From assembly GCA_017416765.1 (NCBI GenBank), contig JAFQBE010000022.1:1-60207 (forward strand): 60,207 bases of DNA, in the 5' to 3' direction. Source of the stretch: Clostridia bacterium (GTDB taxonomy: Bacteria; Bacillota; Clostridia; Oscillospirales; Acutalibacteraceae). This document shows, piece by piece, positions 1 to 8,955 of this stretch (positions are counted from its first letter, which is position 1; every line of letters starts with the position of its first letter). The notes beneath the pieces were generated by a model. The model saw only the letters and a program-made list of their open reading frames with translations. It was not told where the DNA came from and ran no database searches. A program made the translations under genes and the position numbers.

Positions 1-5
1 ACGGT

Positions 6-142
6 GCGATATATGCTTCGCATGCGATATACGCTGCGGCGTACAGGGGATTTATATCATATCGCAGGCGAATGTAGTGAGCCTATATCGCAATTTCATT
101 TGTGAAATTATATCGCATTTGCCGTTAGGCAAATATATCGCA
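6..142. repeat. Short tandem hairpin array with atatcgca motif
   Basis: The octamer atatcgca recurs at about 59-66, 85-92, 110-117 and 135-142, a spacing of 25-26 bp, and its reverse complement lies near 6-12 and 24-30. The stretches between copies are small inverted repeats with different sequences, for example atttca-tttg-tgaaat and tttgcc-gtta-ggcaaa. The array lies just upstream of the first gene. It could be a non-coding interspersed repeat family or a transcript-stability element. No coding potential is seen. Confidence 0.7.
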
Positions 143-168
143 AAACTGTAATTCAACGAGGTTCATTT

Positions 169-948
169 ATGCTATCCCGAAATAAATATATGTTGATATT
201 TGTGCTTTTGCTGTCGGTTTCTGTTCTGCTGTCGGCTTGTTCAGGGGTATCCGATACGGTAACCTATACCGAAGCCCTGACGCTTGTGAACAGCTATCCG
301 CACAGAACGGATTCCTTTACGCAGGGGCTGTTCTTTCACGGTGGCAAAATGTATGAATCGGTGGGTCGCTACGGCGAATCCGGGCTGATGAAAAATATTG
401 ATTTAAAAACAGGCAGCTGTGAATGGTGCTACAGCTTTGATGAAAATATTTTTGCCGAGGGTTCAACCGCTCTGAATGGCAGAATTTATGTTTTAAGCTG
501 GAAAGAAAACAAAGCCTTTGTGTTCGCCCCCGAAACACTTGCACTCGAAAATACTGTTGAATATCCGCGGCAGGGCTGGGGACTCACAACGGACGGCGAA
601 AATTTAATAGCAAGCGACGGTACGGCTGAACTTTATTTTATGAATGAAAGCCTTGAAACAGTAAAAACGGTTACAGTCACACGCTCAGGCAAGAAAATTG
701 CAAATATAAACGAGCTGGAATATATCGGCGGATATATCTGGGCGAATGTTTGGCAGAGCAATGAAATAATTATTATCAACCCCGAAAACGGCAAGGTTGA
801 AAAAACGCTCGATTTTACGGGAGTGTATGATAATAAAAGCAACGATGCAAACGATTGCCTTAACGGAATTGCATATAACGAAGAAAACGGCAGAGTTTAT
901 ATTACGGGCAAACGCTGGAACAAGCTTTTTGAATTTGAGATAAAATAA
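169..948 (+). CDS. Glutaminyl-peptide cyclotransferase, lipoprotein
   Basis: This matches the beta-propeller glutamine cyclotransferase family, which turns N-terminal glutamine of peptides into pyroglutamate. The N-terminus is a lipoprotein signal with lipobox LLSAC (Cys24), so the enzyme should sit on the outer face of the membrane. Family-like segments include SFTQGL near residue 50, a GWGLTTDG segment, a WANVWQS segment and a C-terminal TGKRWNKLFEF. The length of 259 aa is usual for the family. An ACGAGG ribosome site precedes the ATG. It leads a tightly packed five-gene operon with nadE, a GH110-like enzyme and two sugar isomerases. A biochemical link to those genes is not obvious. Confidence 0.82.
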   Translation: MLSRNKYMLIFVLLLSVSVLLSACSGVSDTVTYTEALTLVNSYPHRTDSFTQGLFFHGGKMYESVGRYGESGLMKNIDLKTGSCEWCYSFDENIFAEGSTALNGRIYVLSWKENKAFVFAPETLALENTVEYPRQGWGLTTDGENLIASDGTAELYFMNESLETVKTVTVTRSGKKIANINELEYIGGYIWANVWQSNEIIIINPENGKVEKTLDFTGVYDNKSNDANDCLNGIAYNEENGRVYITGKRWNKLFEFEIK

Positions 949-964
949 AACGGTGGTATTAAAA

Positions 965-1696
965 ATGTTTGATGCAGTAAAAGTAAAAGACCAATGTGTT
1001 GAATGGATAAAAGAATTTTTTGAAGAAAACGGCAAGGGCTGTAACGCGGTTGTCGGTATTTCAGGTGGTAAGGACAGTTCAATTGTCGCCGCACTTTGTG
1101 TGGAAGCTCTCGGTAAGGACAGGGTAATAGGCGTGCTTATGCCACAGGGTGAACAGCATGATATTGATAAGGCATATCTGCTTGTAAATCATCTCGGAAT
1201 AAAGCACTATGTTGTAAATATAAAATCAACAGTTGATGCTATTCTGTCTGCTTTCCCCGAGAATTTGCCGATTACGGATATGACCCGTATCAACCTGCCG
1301 CCGAGAATCCGTATGTCAACGCTCTATGCAGTAAGTCAGTCGCTCAACGGCAGAGTTGCAAATACCTGCAACCTTTCTGAGGATTGGGTGGGTTATTCCA
1401 CGCGATACGGTGATTCTGTGGGCGATTTTTCGCCAATGTCAAACCTTACCGTAACGGAAGTCAAGCAAATCGGCCGTGTTCTCGGTCTGCCTGATGAGCT
1501 TGTTGACAAGGTGCCGATTGACGGACTCTGCGGCAAAACGGACGAAGAAAACCTGGGCTTTACCTATGCCGAGCTTGATGTTTATATCCGCACAGGCTTT
1601 ATTGAGGACCCGGCAAAAAAAGAACTTATTGACCGAAAGCACAAGGCAAATCTGTTTAAACTTCAGCTTATGCCCTGTTTTAAACCTGAATTCTAA
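965..1696 (+). CDS. nadE: NH3-dependent NAD+ synthetase
   Basis: It catalyses the last step of NAD synthesis, ATP-dependent amidation of deamido-NAD. The PP-loop SGGKDSS is at residues 33-39, and the downstream GYSTRYGDSVGDFSP and GLCGKTDEENLGF segments are typical of NadE. At 243 aa it is the short form without the N-terminal glutaminase (CN-hydrolase) domain, so it should use free ammonia. A GTG four codons upstream (953) is in frame, but the ATG at 965 is better placed after the GGTGG ribosome site. The gene starts 16 bp after the glutaminyl cyclase stop, and the GH110-like gene follows after 3 bp, so it is co-transcribed. Confidence 0.92.
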   Translation: MFDAVKVKDQCVEWIKEFFEENGKGCNAVVGISGGKDSSIVAALCVEALGKDRVIGVLMPQGEQHDIDKAYLLVNHLGIKHYVVNIKSTVDAILSAFPENLPITDMTRINLPPRIRMSTLYAVSQSLNGRVANTCNLSEDWVGYSTRYGDSVGDFSPMSNLTVTEVKQIGRVLGLPDELVDKVPIDGLCGKTDEENLGFTYAELDVYIRTGFIEDPAKKELIDRKHKANLFKLQLMPCFKPEF

Positions 1697-1699
1697 GCC

Positions 1700-3331
1700 A
1701 TGAACGAATTAAGTGAGCTTATATTAAATTTAAAGGATAACAGTATTCTTACGCTCGAAGCGGGCAGAACCTACCATGTGCGGCAGGACGATTCCTTTGA
1801 GCTTACGGGCTACTATTGCTCAAATACCGCAAAGCAGCACGAAAATCCGAACGGCTTGAGAAGAACTGCTGTTTATCTGAAAAATAAAAAGAATATTGTA
1901 ATAGACGGTAACGGTGCAACGCTTCTTATTCACGGCAAAATGACACCTTTGCTTTTTGACCGATGTGAAAATATAACGGTTAAAAATCTTGTTATTGATT
2001 ATGCCTGCCCGACTATGGCGGAAGCAACTGTGCTTTCTAATGAAAACGGAATAGTTACTTTGCACATCAACCCCGAATACCTCTGGAGGGTTGAAAATAA
2101 CGAACTTATATGGTTGGGTGAAAACGGAAAAGACGGCGAGCCTTACTGGACGGACAGCTACACAGGTAACCGCCGCCATGTTAAATATTTTGACCCGGTC
2201 AAGCGTATCTATCTTGATTTGGGCAGAGATAAATTCAAAGCCGAAAAAATAGAGGTGCTTGACAATACTACGCTGCGCTTCACCCTTGAAAACCGCGATG
2301 CGGTATTGCCCGCAGGCAGTGTTATCAACACGCGCAATATAATCCGCGACCAGACGGGCGCACTTTTTCAGCGCTGTAAAAACCTGCGCTTTGAAAGCCT
2401 GCGCGTTAAGTTTATGCACGGACTCGGCATGGTTTCGCAATTCTGTGAAAATGTTACATACTTTAATTGCGATTTAACTCCTGCTGAAGGAAGAACAGTT
2501 GCAAGTACGGCGGACTTCTTTCAGTTTTCGGGCTGTAAAGGTAAGCTTACGGTTGAAAACTGCGTTGCCCGCGGCGCGCACGATGATTATATAAATGTTC
2601 ACGGTACGCACCTTCGCATAATTGAAAAGAACGATGCTGACAACAGTCTGCTTGTCCGTTTTATACATAACGAATCGTGGGGCTTTCAAGCTTTTGAAAA
2701 GGGCGATGAGCTGCAGTTTATCAAGTGGGATACTCTTAAACCCTATGCGGACACAACAGTTGTTGATTATGAAAGAATAAACGATACGGATATCAGGCTT
2801 TGGCTGGATAGAGCTTTGCCTGAAATTGAACTTGAAAAGGATGTTGTCGAAAATGCAACTTGGACACCCGACCTATATGTCCGCGGCTGCAATTTCGGAC
2901 CAACTGCAGGCAGGGGAATACTCTGTACCACACGCGGTGAGGTAATAATTGAAAATAACCGCTTTGAAAACTTGTGGGGTCCTGCGCTTTTGCTGGAAGA
3001 CGATTGTAACTTTTGGTTTGAATCGGGCTATACAAAAACAATAGTTTTCAGAAACAATCTTTTAATAGGCTGCAATTACAACCCTGTGTGTGACGGCTCA
3101 CCCGCAATCCGTTATACGCCCAAGGTGATGAAAGAGGATTCTGATGAGTTTGTCCACGGCAGGCTTGTACTCAGCGGAAACTGTTTTAAATTTCCGCGTG
3201 AAGAAAAACACCTGATATGGCTTGAGTACCTTTGTGAAGCGGAAATAACGGACAACGTTTTTGACGCACCGTACAGCATTTATACAAAGTGCGTAGGTGC
3301 GGTAAACGAAAAAAATAATACTGTTTTATAA
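1700..3331 (+). CDS. GH110-like alpha-1,3-galactosidase, parallel beta-helix
   Basis: The 543-aa protein reads as a right-handed parallel beta-helix, with repeated N/D-rich turns such as NIVIDGNGATLLIHGKM, NITVKNLVIDY and NLRFESLRVKF. The segment GAHDDYINVHGTHLRI with adjacent aspartates resembles the active-site region of GH110, which removes terminal alpha-1,3-linked galactose (blood-group B and linear alpha-Gal structures). The call rests on recalled family features and was not tested by alignment. No signal peptide is visible, so it is probably cytoplasmic, unlike many GH110 enzymes. The gene follows nadE by 3 bp with little ribosome site of its own, which suggests coupled translation. 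Two isomerase genes follow. Confidence 0.7.
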   Translation: MNELSELILNLKDNSILTLEAGRTYHVRQDDSFELTGYYCSNTAKQHENPNGLRRTAVYLKNKKNIVIDGNGATLLIHGKMTPLLFDRCENITVKNLVIDYACPTMAEATVLSNENGIVTLHINPEYLWRVENNELIWLGENGKDGEPYWTDSYTGNRRHVKYFDPVKRIYLDLGRDKFKAEKIEVLDNTTLRFTLENRDAVLPAGSVINTRNIIRDQTGALFQRCKNLRFESLRVKFMHGLGMVSQFCENVTYFNCDLTPAEGRTVASTADFFQFSGCKGKLTVENCVARGAHDDYINVHGTHLRIIEKNDADNSLLVRFIHNESWGFQAFEKGDELQFIKWDTLKPYADTTVVDYERINDTDIRLWLDRALPEIELEKDVVENATWTPDLYVRGCNFGPTAGRGILCTTRGEVIIENNRFENLWGPALLLEDDCNFWFESGYTKTIVFRNNLLIGCNYNPVCDGSPAIRYTPKVMKEDSDEFVHGRLVLSGNCFKFPREEKHLIWLEYLCEAEITDNVFDAPYSIYTKCVGAVNEKNNTVL

Positions 3332-3351
3332 ACATTTCGGGGGATATTAAA

Positions 3352-4104
3352 ATGCAGGTAGGTTTTACTACGGTTACCCTGCGCCAGATAAAAGAAATTG
3401 AAAAGGTTGTTGCTGTTGCATCAAATATCGGTGCTGAATGCATTGAATGGGGTGCAGATGTTCATGTGAAGGATGTTGAAACGGCAAAGCGCGCAAAAAA
3501 GCTTTGTGATGCGGCAGGTATAGATATTTGTTCCTATGGCAGCTATTACCGCGTAGGCAGTAACAATATGGCCGAATGGGAAAGGGTTTGTAAAATTGCC
3601 TCGTCTATGGGCGCGGGTATTGTGCGCGTATGGCTCGGAAGTGCAGACAGTGAAAAGACCGATGAAGCAACATATTCTGCTTTAGTCAGCGAAGTAAAAG
3701 CTATGTGTGGAATTGCGGCTGAATACGGAATAATCGTCTGCCCCGAATGTCACGGCAATACCTATAACAACAATACTGATGCTTTTCTGAAAATTCAAAA
3801 AGCTGCAGCCTGCGATAATTTTAAAACCTATTTTCAATCGCGCTACCGCAGGAAGGAATATGACCTTGACCGCATTGAACGCACAGCGCAGTACATTGAC
3901 TGCGTTCATATTTCTTATTCAGAGCAGCTGCGTGAGCAGTTCCCTAAAATTAATCCGTCTTATATCAATGCTCTGCTTGATAAGCTAAAAGCAGTAGGCT
4001 ATAACAAAAGTATATTGATAGAGTTTACATACTATTCAATGCAGCATGGCTTGGTAAGCTGTCTGAAAAGGGATATAGCAAAACTGAAATCCAAAGTAAA
4101 ATAA
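3352..4104 (+). CDS. Sugar phosphate isomerase/epimerase-like TIM barrel
   Basis: This 250-aa protein fits the xylose-isomerase-like TIM barrel family (AP endonuclease 2 fold). Features are an early IGAECIEWGAD strand, a VCPECHGN segment carrying a likely metal-binding glutamate, VHISYSEQ, and a final ILIEFTY strand with another candidate glutamate ligand. The usual D-x-GH motif of the central strand is replaced by a less conserved segment near residue 160, so the substrate cannot be guessed and activity is less certain than for its neighbour. A GGGGG ribosome site precedes the ATG. It lies between the GH110-like gene and a second isomerase, which points to sugar processing. Confidence 0.72.
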   Translation: MQVGFTTVTLRQIKEIEKVVAVASNIGAECIEWGADVHVKDVETAKRAKKLCDAAGIDICSYGSYYRVGSNNMAEWERVCKIASSMGAGIVRVWLGSADSEKTDEATYSALVSEVKAMCGIAAEYGIIVCPECHGNTYNNNTDAFLKIQKAAACDNFKTYFQSRYRRKEYDLDRIERTAQYIDCVHISYSEQLREQFPKINPSYINALLDKLKAVGYNKSILIEFTYYSMQHGLVSCLKRDIAKLKSKVK

Positions 4105-4118
4105 AGAGGAGATATATA

Positions 4119-4982
4119 ATGAAAATTTCAACGGAAATTCATTCCGCTGCTAAAACAATCGGCGAAGAAAAGGCTGTGGAGCTTGTTGCTAAGGCAGGCT
4201 TTGATGCATGGGATTTTTCCATGTTCGATATGTGCCGCTACGATTGGGATAATAAAACCTATCCGCCGTCAGCGCATCCGCTCGGGGGCGATAATTACCT
4301 TGCTTTTGCACGCAGATTAAAGCAAATCGGGCTTGATAACGGCATAGTCTGCAATCAGTCACACGCACCGTTTCCTTCACTATATCCCGATATTAAGCTG
4401 TATCTTCAGCGCGCGATTGAGTGTACTGCGGAAGCGGGCGGCAATATATGCATCATTCACCCGAATAACAATAAAACACCCGAAGAAAATGCCGAAATGT
4501 ATTTTGACTTGCTGCCCTTTGCAAAACAGCACGGTGTGAAAATTGCAACGGAGAATATGTGGAACTGGGATGATGAAAAGGATGAATCCTCCTTTGCCGC
4601 ATGTGCAACATCAGAAAGCTTTGTTAAGCATATCGATGCAGTAAACGATGAGTTTTTTGTAGCCTGCCTTGATATAGGCCATGCTGAAATGCGCGGCTCG
4701 GGCAACGGAGCGGTAAATATGATAAAAGCCCTCGGTAACAGCTTGCAGGCTTTGCACATTCACGATAATGACAGGTGGCACGATGAACATCAGATTCCGT
4801 TTTCAGGTCAGATTGATTTTGAAGCTGTTGTAAAAGCACTTAAAGAAATAAACTACAGCGGCTGGTTTACCCTTGAAGCAGACAGATACCTGAACGCTTA
4901 CAGCGCAGAGAATATGTTTGACGGTATAAAAAATCTCGCAGCCAGCGCACGCAGGCTTGCCGATATGTTTGAAGTCTTATAA
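4119..4982 (+). CDS. Sugar phosphate isomerase/epimerase
   Basis: A xylose-isomerase-like TIM barrel of 287 aa with the full set of candidate metal ligands in order: ATENMW (Glu), CLDIGHAEM (Asp and His), LHIHDND (His and Asp) and FTLEADR (Glu). Such enzymes isomerise or epimerise free or phosphorylated sugars and related polyols. The exact substrate cannot be read from sequence. A strong AGAGGAG site lies before the ATG, 14 bp after the previous isomerase. It is the last gene of the operon and is followed directly by a long perfect terminator hairpin. With the GH110-like gene it suggests intracellular processing of an unusual galactose-containing sugar. Confidence 0.8.
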   Translation: MKISTEIHSAAKTIGEEKAVELVAKAGFDAWDFSMFDMCRYDWDNKTYPPSAHPLGGDNYLAFARRLKQIGLDNGIVCNQSHAPFPSLYPDIKLYLQRAIECTAEAGGNICIIHPNNNKTPEENAEMYFDLLPFAKQHGVKIATENMWNWDDEKDESSFAACATSESFVKHIDAVNDEFFVACLDIGHAEMRGSGNGAVNMIKALGNSLQALHIHDNDRWHDEHQIPFSGQIDFEAVVKALKEINYSGWFTLEADRYLNAYSAENMFDGIKNLAASARRLADMFEVL

Positions 4983-5025
4983 AACAACGATACCCGTAAC
5001 TGAAAAAGTTACGGGTATCGTTGTT
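4983..5025. terminator. Perfect 19-bp hairpin terminator, bidirectional
   Basis: The arms 4983-5001 and 5007-5025 are exact reverse complements around a GAAAA loop. It lies between the end of the isomerase operon on the plus strand and the end of the lipoprotein gene on the minus strand, so it can serve both. Confidence 0.9.
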
Positions 5026-5026
5026 G

Positions 5027-5872
5027 TTATCCTACTGTTATTATGTTATCCATTATAACAGAAGTTGTCTGAACATCTTTGCCGAACACCTTGTAATTAT
5101 CAAGGCGGATTTCAACAGTATAGCGCCATGTGCCGCTGATTATTCTTCCGTTGCCGTCAATAAAAACCTTTACCGTAGGGTTGGTGTAGTATATTTTAGT
5201 ATGCTCGTCGGATATTTCCATCGGTAAGCCAAGGTCGGTAAGCTCGTCTACCACAACACCGATATCACCTACTGCGGTAATTGCGTGCCCAACTGAACCG
5301 CTAAGTGCGTTTTCGCGTGCGCCGGAGGTTTGTTCCTTCATAATAAGCTCAACAACCGTATTGCTGCCGCTTTTATATGCTTTTGCGCTGCTTACATCGT
5401 CAGCATTAAGGTCAGTAAAGCCGCCCGTAATTCCGTCCTTGTCCTTTGAATTGTTGGCAATCAACTTTGCCATAATCGGTGTTACAAAATCAAGCACACC
5501 TTCATACTGACCGTTGTTAATTGAAATATCGGTCAGTATAATCTGCTGCTTTGATTTTGCTGAGCCTGATTTTGCCGCAGCTTTTTTATATAAAATAATA
5601 ATGTCTTCGGTTGTAAGCACATTGGTCTGAACTGCGGTGACAGAGCTTTCTTCAACAGCGGTGGATTCTTCCGCTTCAGCAGCGGGTTTGTTTTCCGTAT
5701 GTTCAACGGTTGAAGCTGAATAGGCTTCGGTTGCAACGGTTTTGTCAGCTGCAGTTGTGTTTGCAGCGGAAGTAATGTCAGCCGGAATATATGCGCTTTT
5801 ATCCTTTTGACAGGCTGTAAAAGAAATTATAATTAATACGCAAAGTGAAAATGCAGTAACTTTTTTATACAT
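5027..5872 (-). CDS. Lipoprotein of unknown function
   Basis: A 281-aa predicted lipoprotein. The signal sequence ends in the lipobox SFTAC (Cys21), followed by a low-complexity linker rich in Ala, Thr, Ser and Glu (about residues 30-80) that would hold the folded part away from the membrane. The C-terminal two thirds looks globular, with beta-rich segments such as TVKVFIDGNGRIISGTWRYTVEIRL. I recognise no family. The ATG at 5872 is preferred over an in-frame upstream start at 5953 because AAAGGAG lies just before it and the signal peptide begins there. The gene stands alone, convergent with the upstream operon. Confidence 0.8.
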   Translation of the reverse strand: MYKKVTAFSLCVLIIISFTACQKDKSAYIPADITSAANTTAADKTVATEAYSASTVEHTENKPAAEAEESTAVEESSVTAVQTNVLTTEDIIILYKKAAAKSGSAKSKQQIILTDISINNGQYEGVLDFVTPIMAKLIANNSKDKDGITGGFTDLNADDVSSAKAYKSGSNTVVELIMKEQTSGARENALSGSVGHAITAVGDIGVVVDELTDLGLPMEISDEHTKIYYTNPTVKVFIDGNGRIISGTWRYTVEIRLDNYKVFGKDVQTTSVIMDNIITVG

Positions 5873-6083
5873 AAAAGCAGGCTCCTTTAATGAACATATA
5901 ATGTTAATTTCCAAATGGGAAAATATGTCACATTTGTATAATGATTGTACCAAAAATTACTGGGGTTGTAAAGTGCGGTATACCTGAAAACATTACAAAA
6001 ACAGCTTTTTCTATTATTTACGGAGTTGCTTTTATTGAAAATCTGATATATATTTTATCTATCACCGCAAAGGAGGTCTTTGT

Positions 6084-8180
6084 ATGACAAAAGCTCAGGC
6101 AAGACAGAAAGCAAAAGAATTAGTTGCAAAAATGACGGTTGAGGAAAGACTTTCTCAGCTTGTATATAACTCACCCGCAATCGAAAGACTCGGCATTGAT
6201 GAATATAACTGGTGGAACGAAGGCTCACACGGCGTTGCAAGAGCAGGTACGGCAACCGTATTTCCTCACGCAATCGCAATGGGTGCCACCTTTGACCCGG
6301 ACCTTGTTGGTGAGGTTGCGGATGCGATCTCAACAGAAGGACGAGCAAAGTATAATAAGCACGTAAAATACGGCGACCACGATATTTTCAAGGGTCTTAC
6401 ATTCTGGGCACCCAACATCAATATTTTCCGTGATCCGCACTGGGGCAGAGGACAGGAAACCTTCGGTGAAGACCCGTTCCTCACATCTCAGCTCGGTATT
6501 TCATTTATCAATGGCATTCAGGGTAAAGGTGATTTTTATAAAGCGGCTGCCTGTTCAAAGCATTATGCCGTGCATTCAGGTCCCGAAAAGAACAGATACG
6601 GTTTTAATTCTGTAACTGATATGCACGACCTGTGGGAAACTTATCTTCCTGCTTTTGAAAAGACCGTAGAAGCAGGTGTTGCGGGTGTTATGGGCGCATA
6701 TAACAGTATGAACGGCGTTCCCTGTTGCGCTCATTCATATCTTCTTGTTGATGTTCTGCGAAAAAAATGGAATTTTGACGGCTATATTGTTTCCGACTGT
6801 GACGCAATAGGTGATATTTATAAATTCCATAAATATGTTAATTCTCTGACAGAGGTTGCTGCCGTTTCGCTTAAGAATACCTGCGATCTAAACTGCGGAG
6901 GAACTTATGGGGCACTTGTTGATGCGTATGAGCAGGACCTTGTAACAGAGGATGAAATTACCGCAGCGGCAGAGAATGTTTTTACAATCCGCTATCTTTT
7001 AGGTGAATTCGAAGAGGTAAGACCTTACTCGGATATAGGTCTTGATAAGCTTGACAGCAAGGAGCATAGGGCACTAAACCTCAAAACGGCAGAACAATGC
7101 ATTACTCTTCTTAAAAATAATAATTTCCTTCCGCTTGATAAGAACACAGATAAGAAAATTGCTGTTATCGGTCCGAATGCACTTTCTGTTACTGCTCTTG
7201 AAGGCAACTACAACGGGTATGCTTCCGAATATGTGACCGTTGCCGACGGTATCCGCAGAGTGTTCACAAATGCGGATATAAAGGTTGAAAAGGGATGCAA
7301 CTACTGTATGGAGCATCTCAACTATTGCAGCGGCTTCGGAAATATGTTGAGTGATGGTGTTGCAATCGCCGCAGAAGCAGATATAACAATTCTTGCTCTA
7401 GGTCTTGACTGTTCAATCGAGGGTGAGGATACGGGCTTTGTTGATGATTACACAACAAGCGGCGATAAGAATTCGCTCTATCTTCCCGCAACTCAGCAGA
7501 AGCTTGCAGAGGCGGTTTGCGATGTTTGCGAAAATGTTGTTGTTGTACTCATGTGCGGCAGTTCAATTGATGTTGGAGAAAAGGTCAGAAACCACGCAAA
7601 GGCTGTTATTCACTCTTGGTATCCCGGCTCGCTCGGCGGACTCGCACTCGCAAATGTTCTTTCAGGCGAAGTAAATCCCTCGGCAAGGCTTCCCATTACA
7701 ATCTACAGAGGCGACCACGATATGCCCGATTTCGAGGATTACAGCATGAAGGGCAGAACCTACAGATATATTGAAGGTGACGCACTCTATCCCTTCGGCT
7801 TCGGTCTTTCTTATACAAATTATAAATATGATAACGCAAAGCTTGTTTCAGCAGACGGCGAAAAGATAACAGTCAGCGCAGAGGTTGAAAACGCAGGCGG
7901 TATTGCTGGTAAAGAAATTGTTCAGGTTTATGCCGCTTATACCGACAGCCGTGTTGTTACTCCCCATTGGCAGCTTTGTTCACTCAAATCCGTTAATCTT
8001 GAGGCGGACGAAAAGAAAGAAATTACTCTCGACATTGACCGCTATTGGGTAAAGGCAGTTAATGTGGACGGCGAAAGAGTTGAGCCGGACGGCAAAATCA
8101 CACTTTATATCGGTGGGCATCAGCCCGATAGCGTAAGCGATAAACTTCTTGGCTATCCGTGTCTTAAGATTGAAGTTTAA
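6084..8180 (+). CDS. GH3 beta-glycosidase (beta-glucosidase/xylosidase type)
   Basis: This hydrolyses terminal beta-linked glucose or xylose from oligosaccharides. The order is an N-terminal TIM barrel (WWNEGSHGVARAG, NINIFRDPHWGRGQETFGEDP, KHYAVHSGP), the nucleophile segment YIVSDCDAIGD with Asp238, an alpha/beta sandwich, and a C-terminal fibronectin III-like domain (residues about 590-690). The pattern GRGQETFGEDP with SDCDAI leans towards the beta-xylosidase branch, but substrate is not certain. At 698 aa it is usual in length and lacks a signal peptide, so it acts inside the cell on imported oligosaccharides. A strong AAAGGAGG site precedes the ATG. It is monocistronic with a hairpin downstream. 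Confidence 0.9.
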   Translation: MTKAQARQKAKELVAKMTVEERLSQLVYNSPAIERLGIDEYNWWNEGSHGVARAGTATVFPHAIAMGATFDPDLVGEVADAISTEGRAKYNKHVKYGDHDIFKGLTFWAPNINIFRDPHWGRGQETFGEDPFLTSQLGISFINGIQGKGDFYKAAACSKHYAVHSGPEKNRYGFNSVTDMHDLWETYLPAFEKTVEAGVAGVMGAYNSMNGVPCCAHSYLLVDVLRKKWNFDGYIVSDCDAIGDIYKFHKYVNSLTEVAAVSLKNTCDLNCGGTYGALVDAYEQDLVTEDEITAAAENVFTIRYLLGEFEEVRPYSDIGLDKLDSKEHRALNLKTAEQCITLLKNNNFLPLDKNTDKKIAVIGPNALSVTALEGNYNGYASEYVTVADGIRRVFTNADIKVEKGCNYCMEHLNYCSGFGNMLSDGVAIAAEADITILALGLDCSIEGEDTGFVDDYTTSGDKNSLYLPATQQKLAEAVCDVCENVVVVLMCGSSIDVGEKVRNHAKAVIHSWYPGSLGGLALANVLSGEVNPSARLPITIYRGDHDMPDFEDYSMKGRTYRYIEGDALYPFGFGLSYTNYKYDNAKLVSADGEKITVSAEVENAGGIAGKEIVQVYAAYTDSRVVTPHWQLCSLKSVNLEADEKKEITLDIDRYWVKAVNVDGERVEPDGKITLYIGGHQPDSVSDKLLGYPCLKIEV

Positions 8181-8208
8181 ATATAACATCTATGGCAATA
8201 ATGTAAAA

Positions 8209-8241
8209 AACCTCTGCAGTTTACACATATCTGCAGAGGTT
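8209..8241 (+). terminator. Hairpin terminator after GH3 gene
   Basis: The arms aacctctgcag (8209-8219) and ctgcagaggtt (8231-8241) pair perfectly over 11 bp, 28 bp after the GH3 stop. The tail is only moderately T-rich. Confidence 0.75.
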
Positions 8242-8328
8242 CTTAATTACATAAATGGAAATAGGAAAAGCAATTTTTGATAATGAGCTGAATTTTTAGT
8301 ATTCTTTCAGTACGCTTGAGCAAAAAAG

Positions 8329-8367
8329 AACCCCGAAATCCTTGATAAATCAAGGGCTCCGGGGTTT
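8329..8367 (-). terminator. Terminator of the original guaA locus
   Basis: The outer arms aaccccg/cggggtt and inner arms ccttga/tcaagg form a hairpin that on the minus strand is followed by a T-run (the plus strand shows caaaaaaga at 8321-8329). It lies just outside the mobile element's left repeat. Before insertion it would have stood a few bases after the guaA stop. It can now also end the cargo operon transcript. Confidence 0.75.
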
Positions 8368-8373
8368 GTTGTT

Positions 8374-8386
8374 ATTATTCCCACTC
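8374..8386. repeat. Left attachment repeat of the element
   Basis: This copy of attattcccactc lies 6-7 bp inside the old guaA terminator. It duplicates the guaA 3' end including its stop codon. Confidence 0.82.
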
Positions 8387-8646
8387 GGAATAAATTAAAC
8401 TACTTTGTTTAGAAATTCCGTGTGTGGATACTTTGGTTTCTTTGATTACACCTATTATCTCTATTATCTGCAGTGACCACCCTCCACGAGACAGAATTTA
8501 TCAGAATGTTATCAGTGTTGATAATTGCAGTCACGCACAGTGGATTGTATGTCGTGCAAAATTATTCTGTTGCAATTAGATTGTACCATATCCAAAACCA
8601 TTTGTCAACACTTTAAAGTGGTAAATCAAAATATTTGATTTATTTA
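8387..8646. other. Left end of the element, non-coding
   Basis: About 260 bp without a plausible gene lie between the attachment repeat and the stop of the last cargo gene. The stretch 8497-8524 holds tttatcag, tgttatcag and the inverted tgttgataa. These resemble the gtgttatcaaa repeats near the right end and may be integrase arm-binding sites. Nothing else is recognised. Confidence 0.5.
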
Positions 8647-8955
8647 TTATCTAGTTTGTTTGATTAGTTGTTCTTTAACTTCTGAAATTTCTTTTTGTAA
8701 TTCGTTGATGTATTCTTCACAAACATCTTTATACAACCCCTTGGAATATCCGTCGGCAATTTGTAATTGAAGTGTTATGTCATTATCAAATAGCATTTCG
8801 AGTATTTTGGAAAATACTTTTTTTATTTCAGATTGATTGTTTGGACTATTTAAACTAATAATGTATTTGTCGGGATTTTCTTCATCTATTGCAAAAACAA
8901 GAACATCTTCTTCGCCGATAACAGTTAACTGGACATTAATTACTATTTGATTCAT
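8647..8955 (-). CDS. Small protein partnered with PHP-ATPase, unknown function
   Basis: A 102-aa protein with no family I recognise. The N-terminal half is beta-rich (IVINVQLTVIGEEDVLVFAID). The last 28 residues form a charged helix likely to be coiled coil (ELQKEISEVKEQLIKQ). Its ATG lies 20 bp inside the end of the PHP-ATPase gene with AAAGGAAAG just upstream, so the two are translationally coupled. Small genes overlapping a defence ATPase are often regulators or antitoxin-like partners. That role is only inference. It is the last gene of the cargo operon, and its base composition is AT-rich like the ATPase gene. Confidence 0.72.
   Translation of the reverse strand: MNQIVINVQLTVIGEEDVLVFAIDEENPDKYIISLNSPNNQSEIKKVFSKILEMLFDNDITLQLQIADGYSKGLYKDVCEEYINELQKEISEVKEQLIKQTR

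Noticed and set aside
1-142. CRISPR array
   Set aside because: The repeat unit is only about 8 bp and the intervening sequences are themselves hairpins of 16-18 bp. No cas gene lies nearby.
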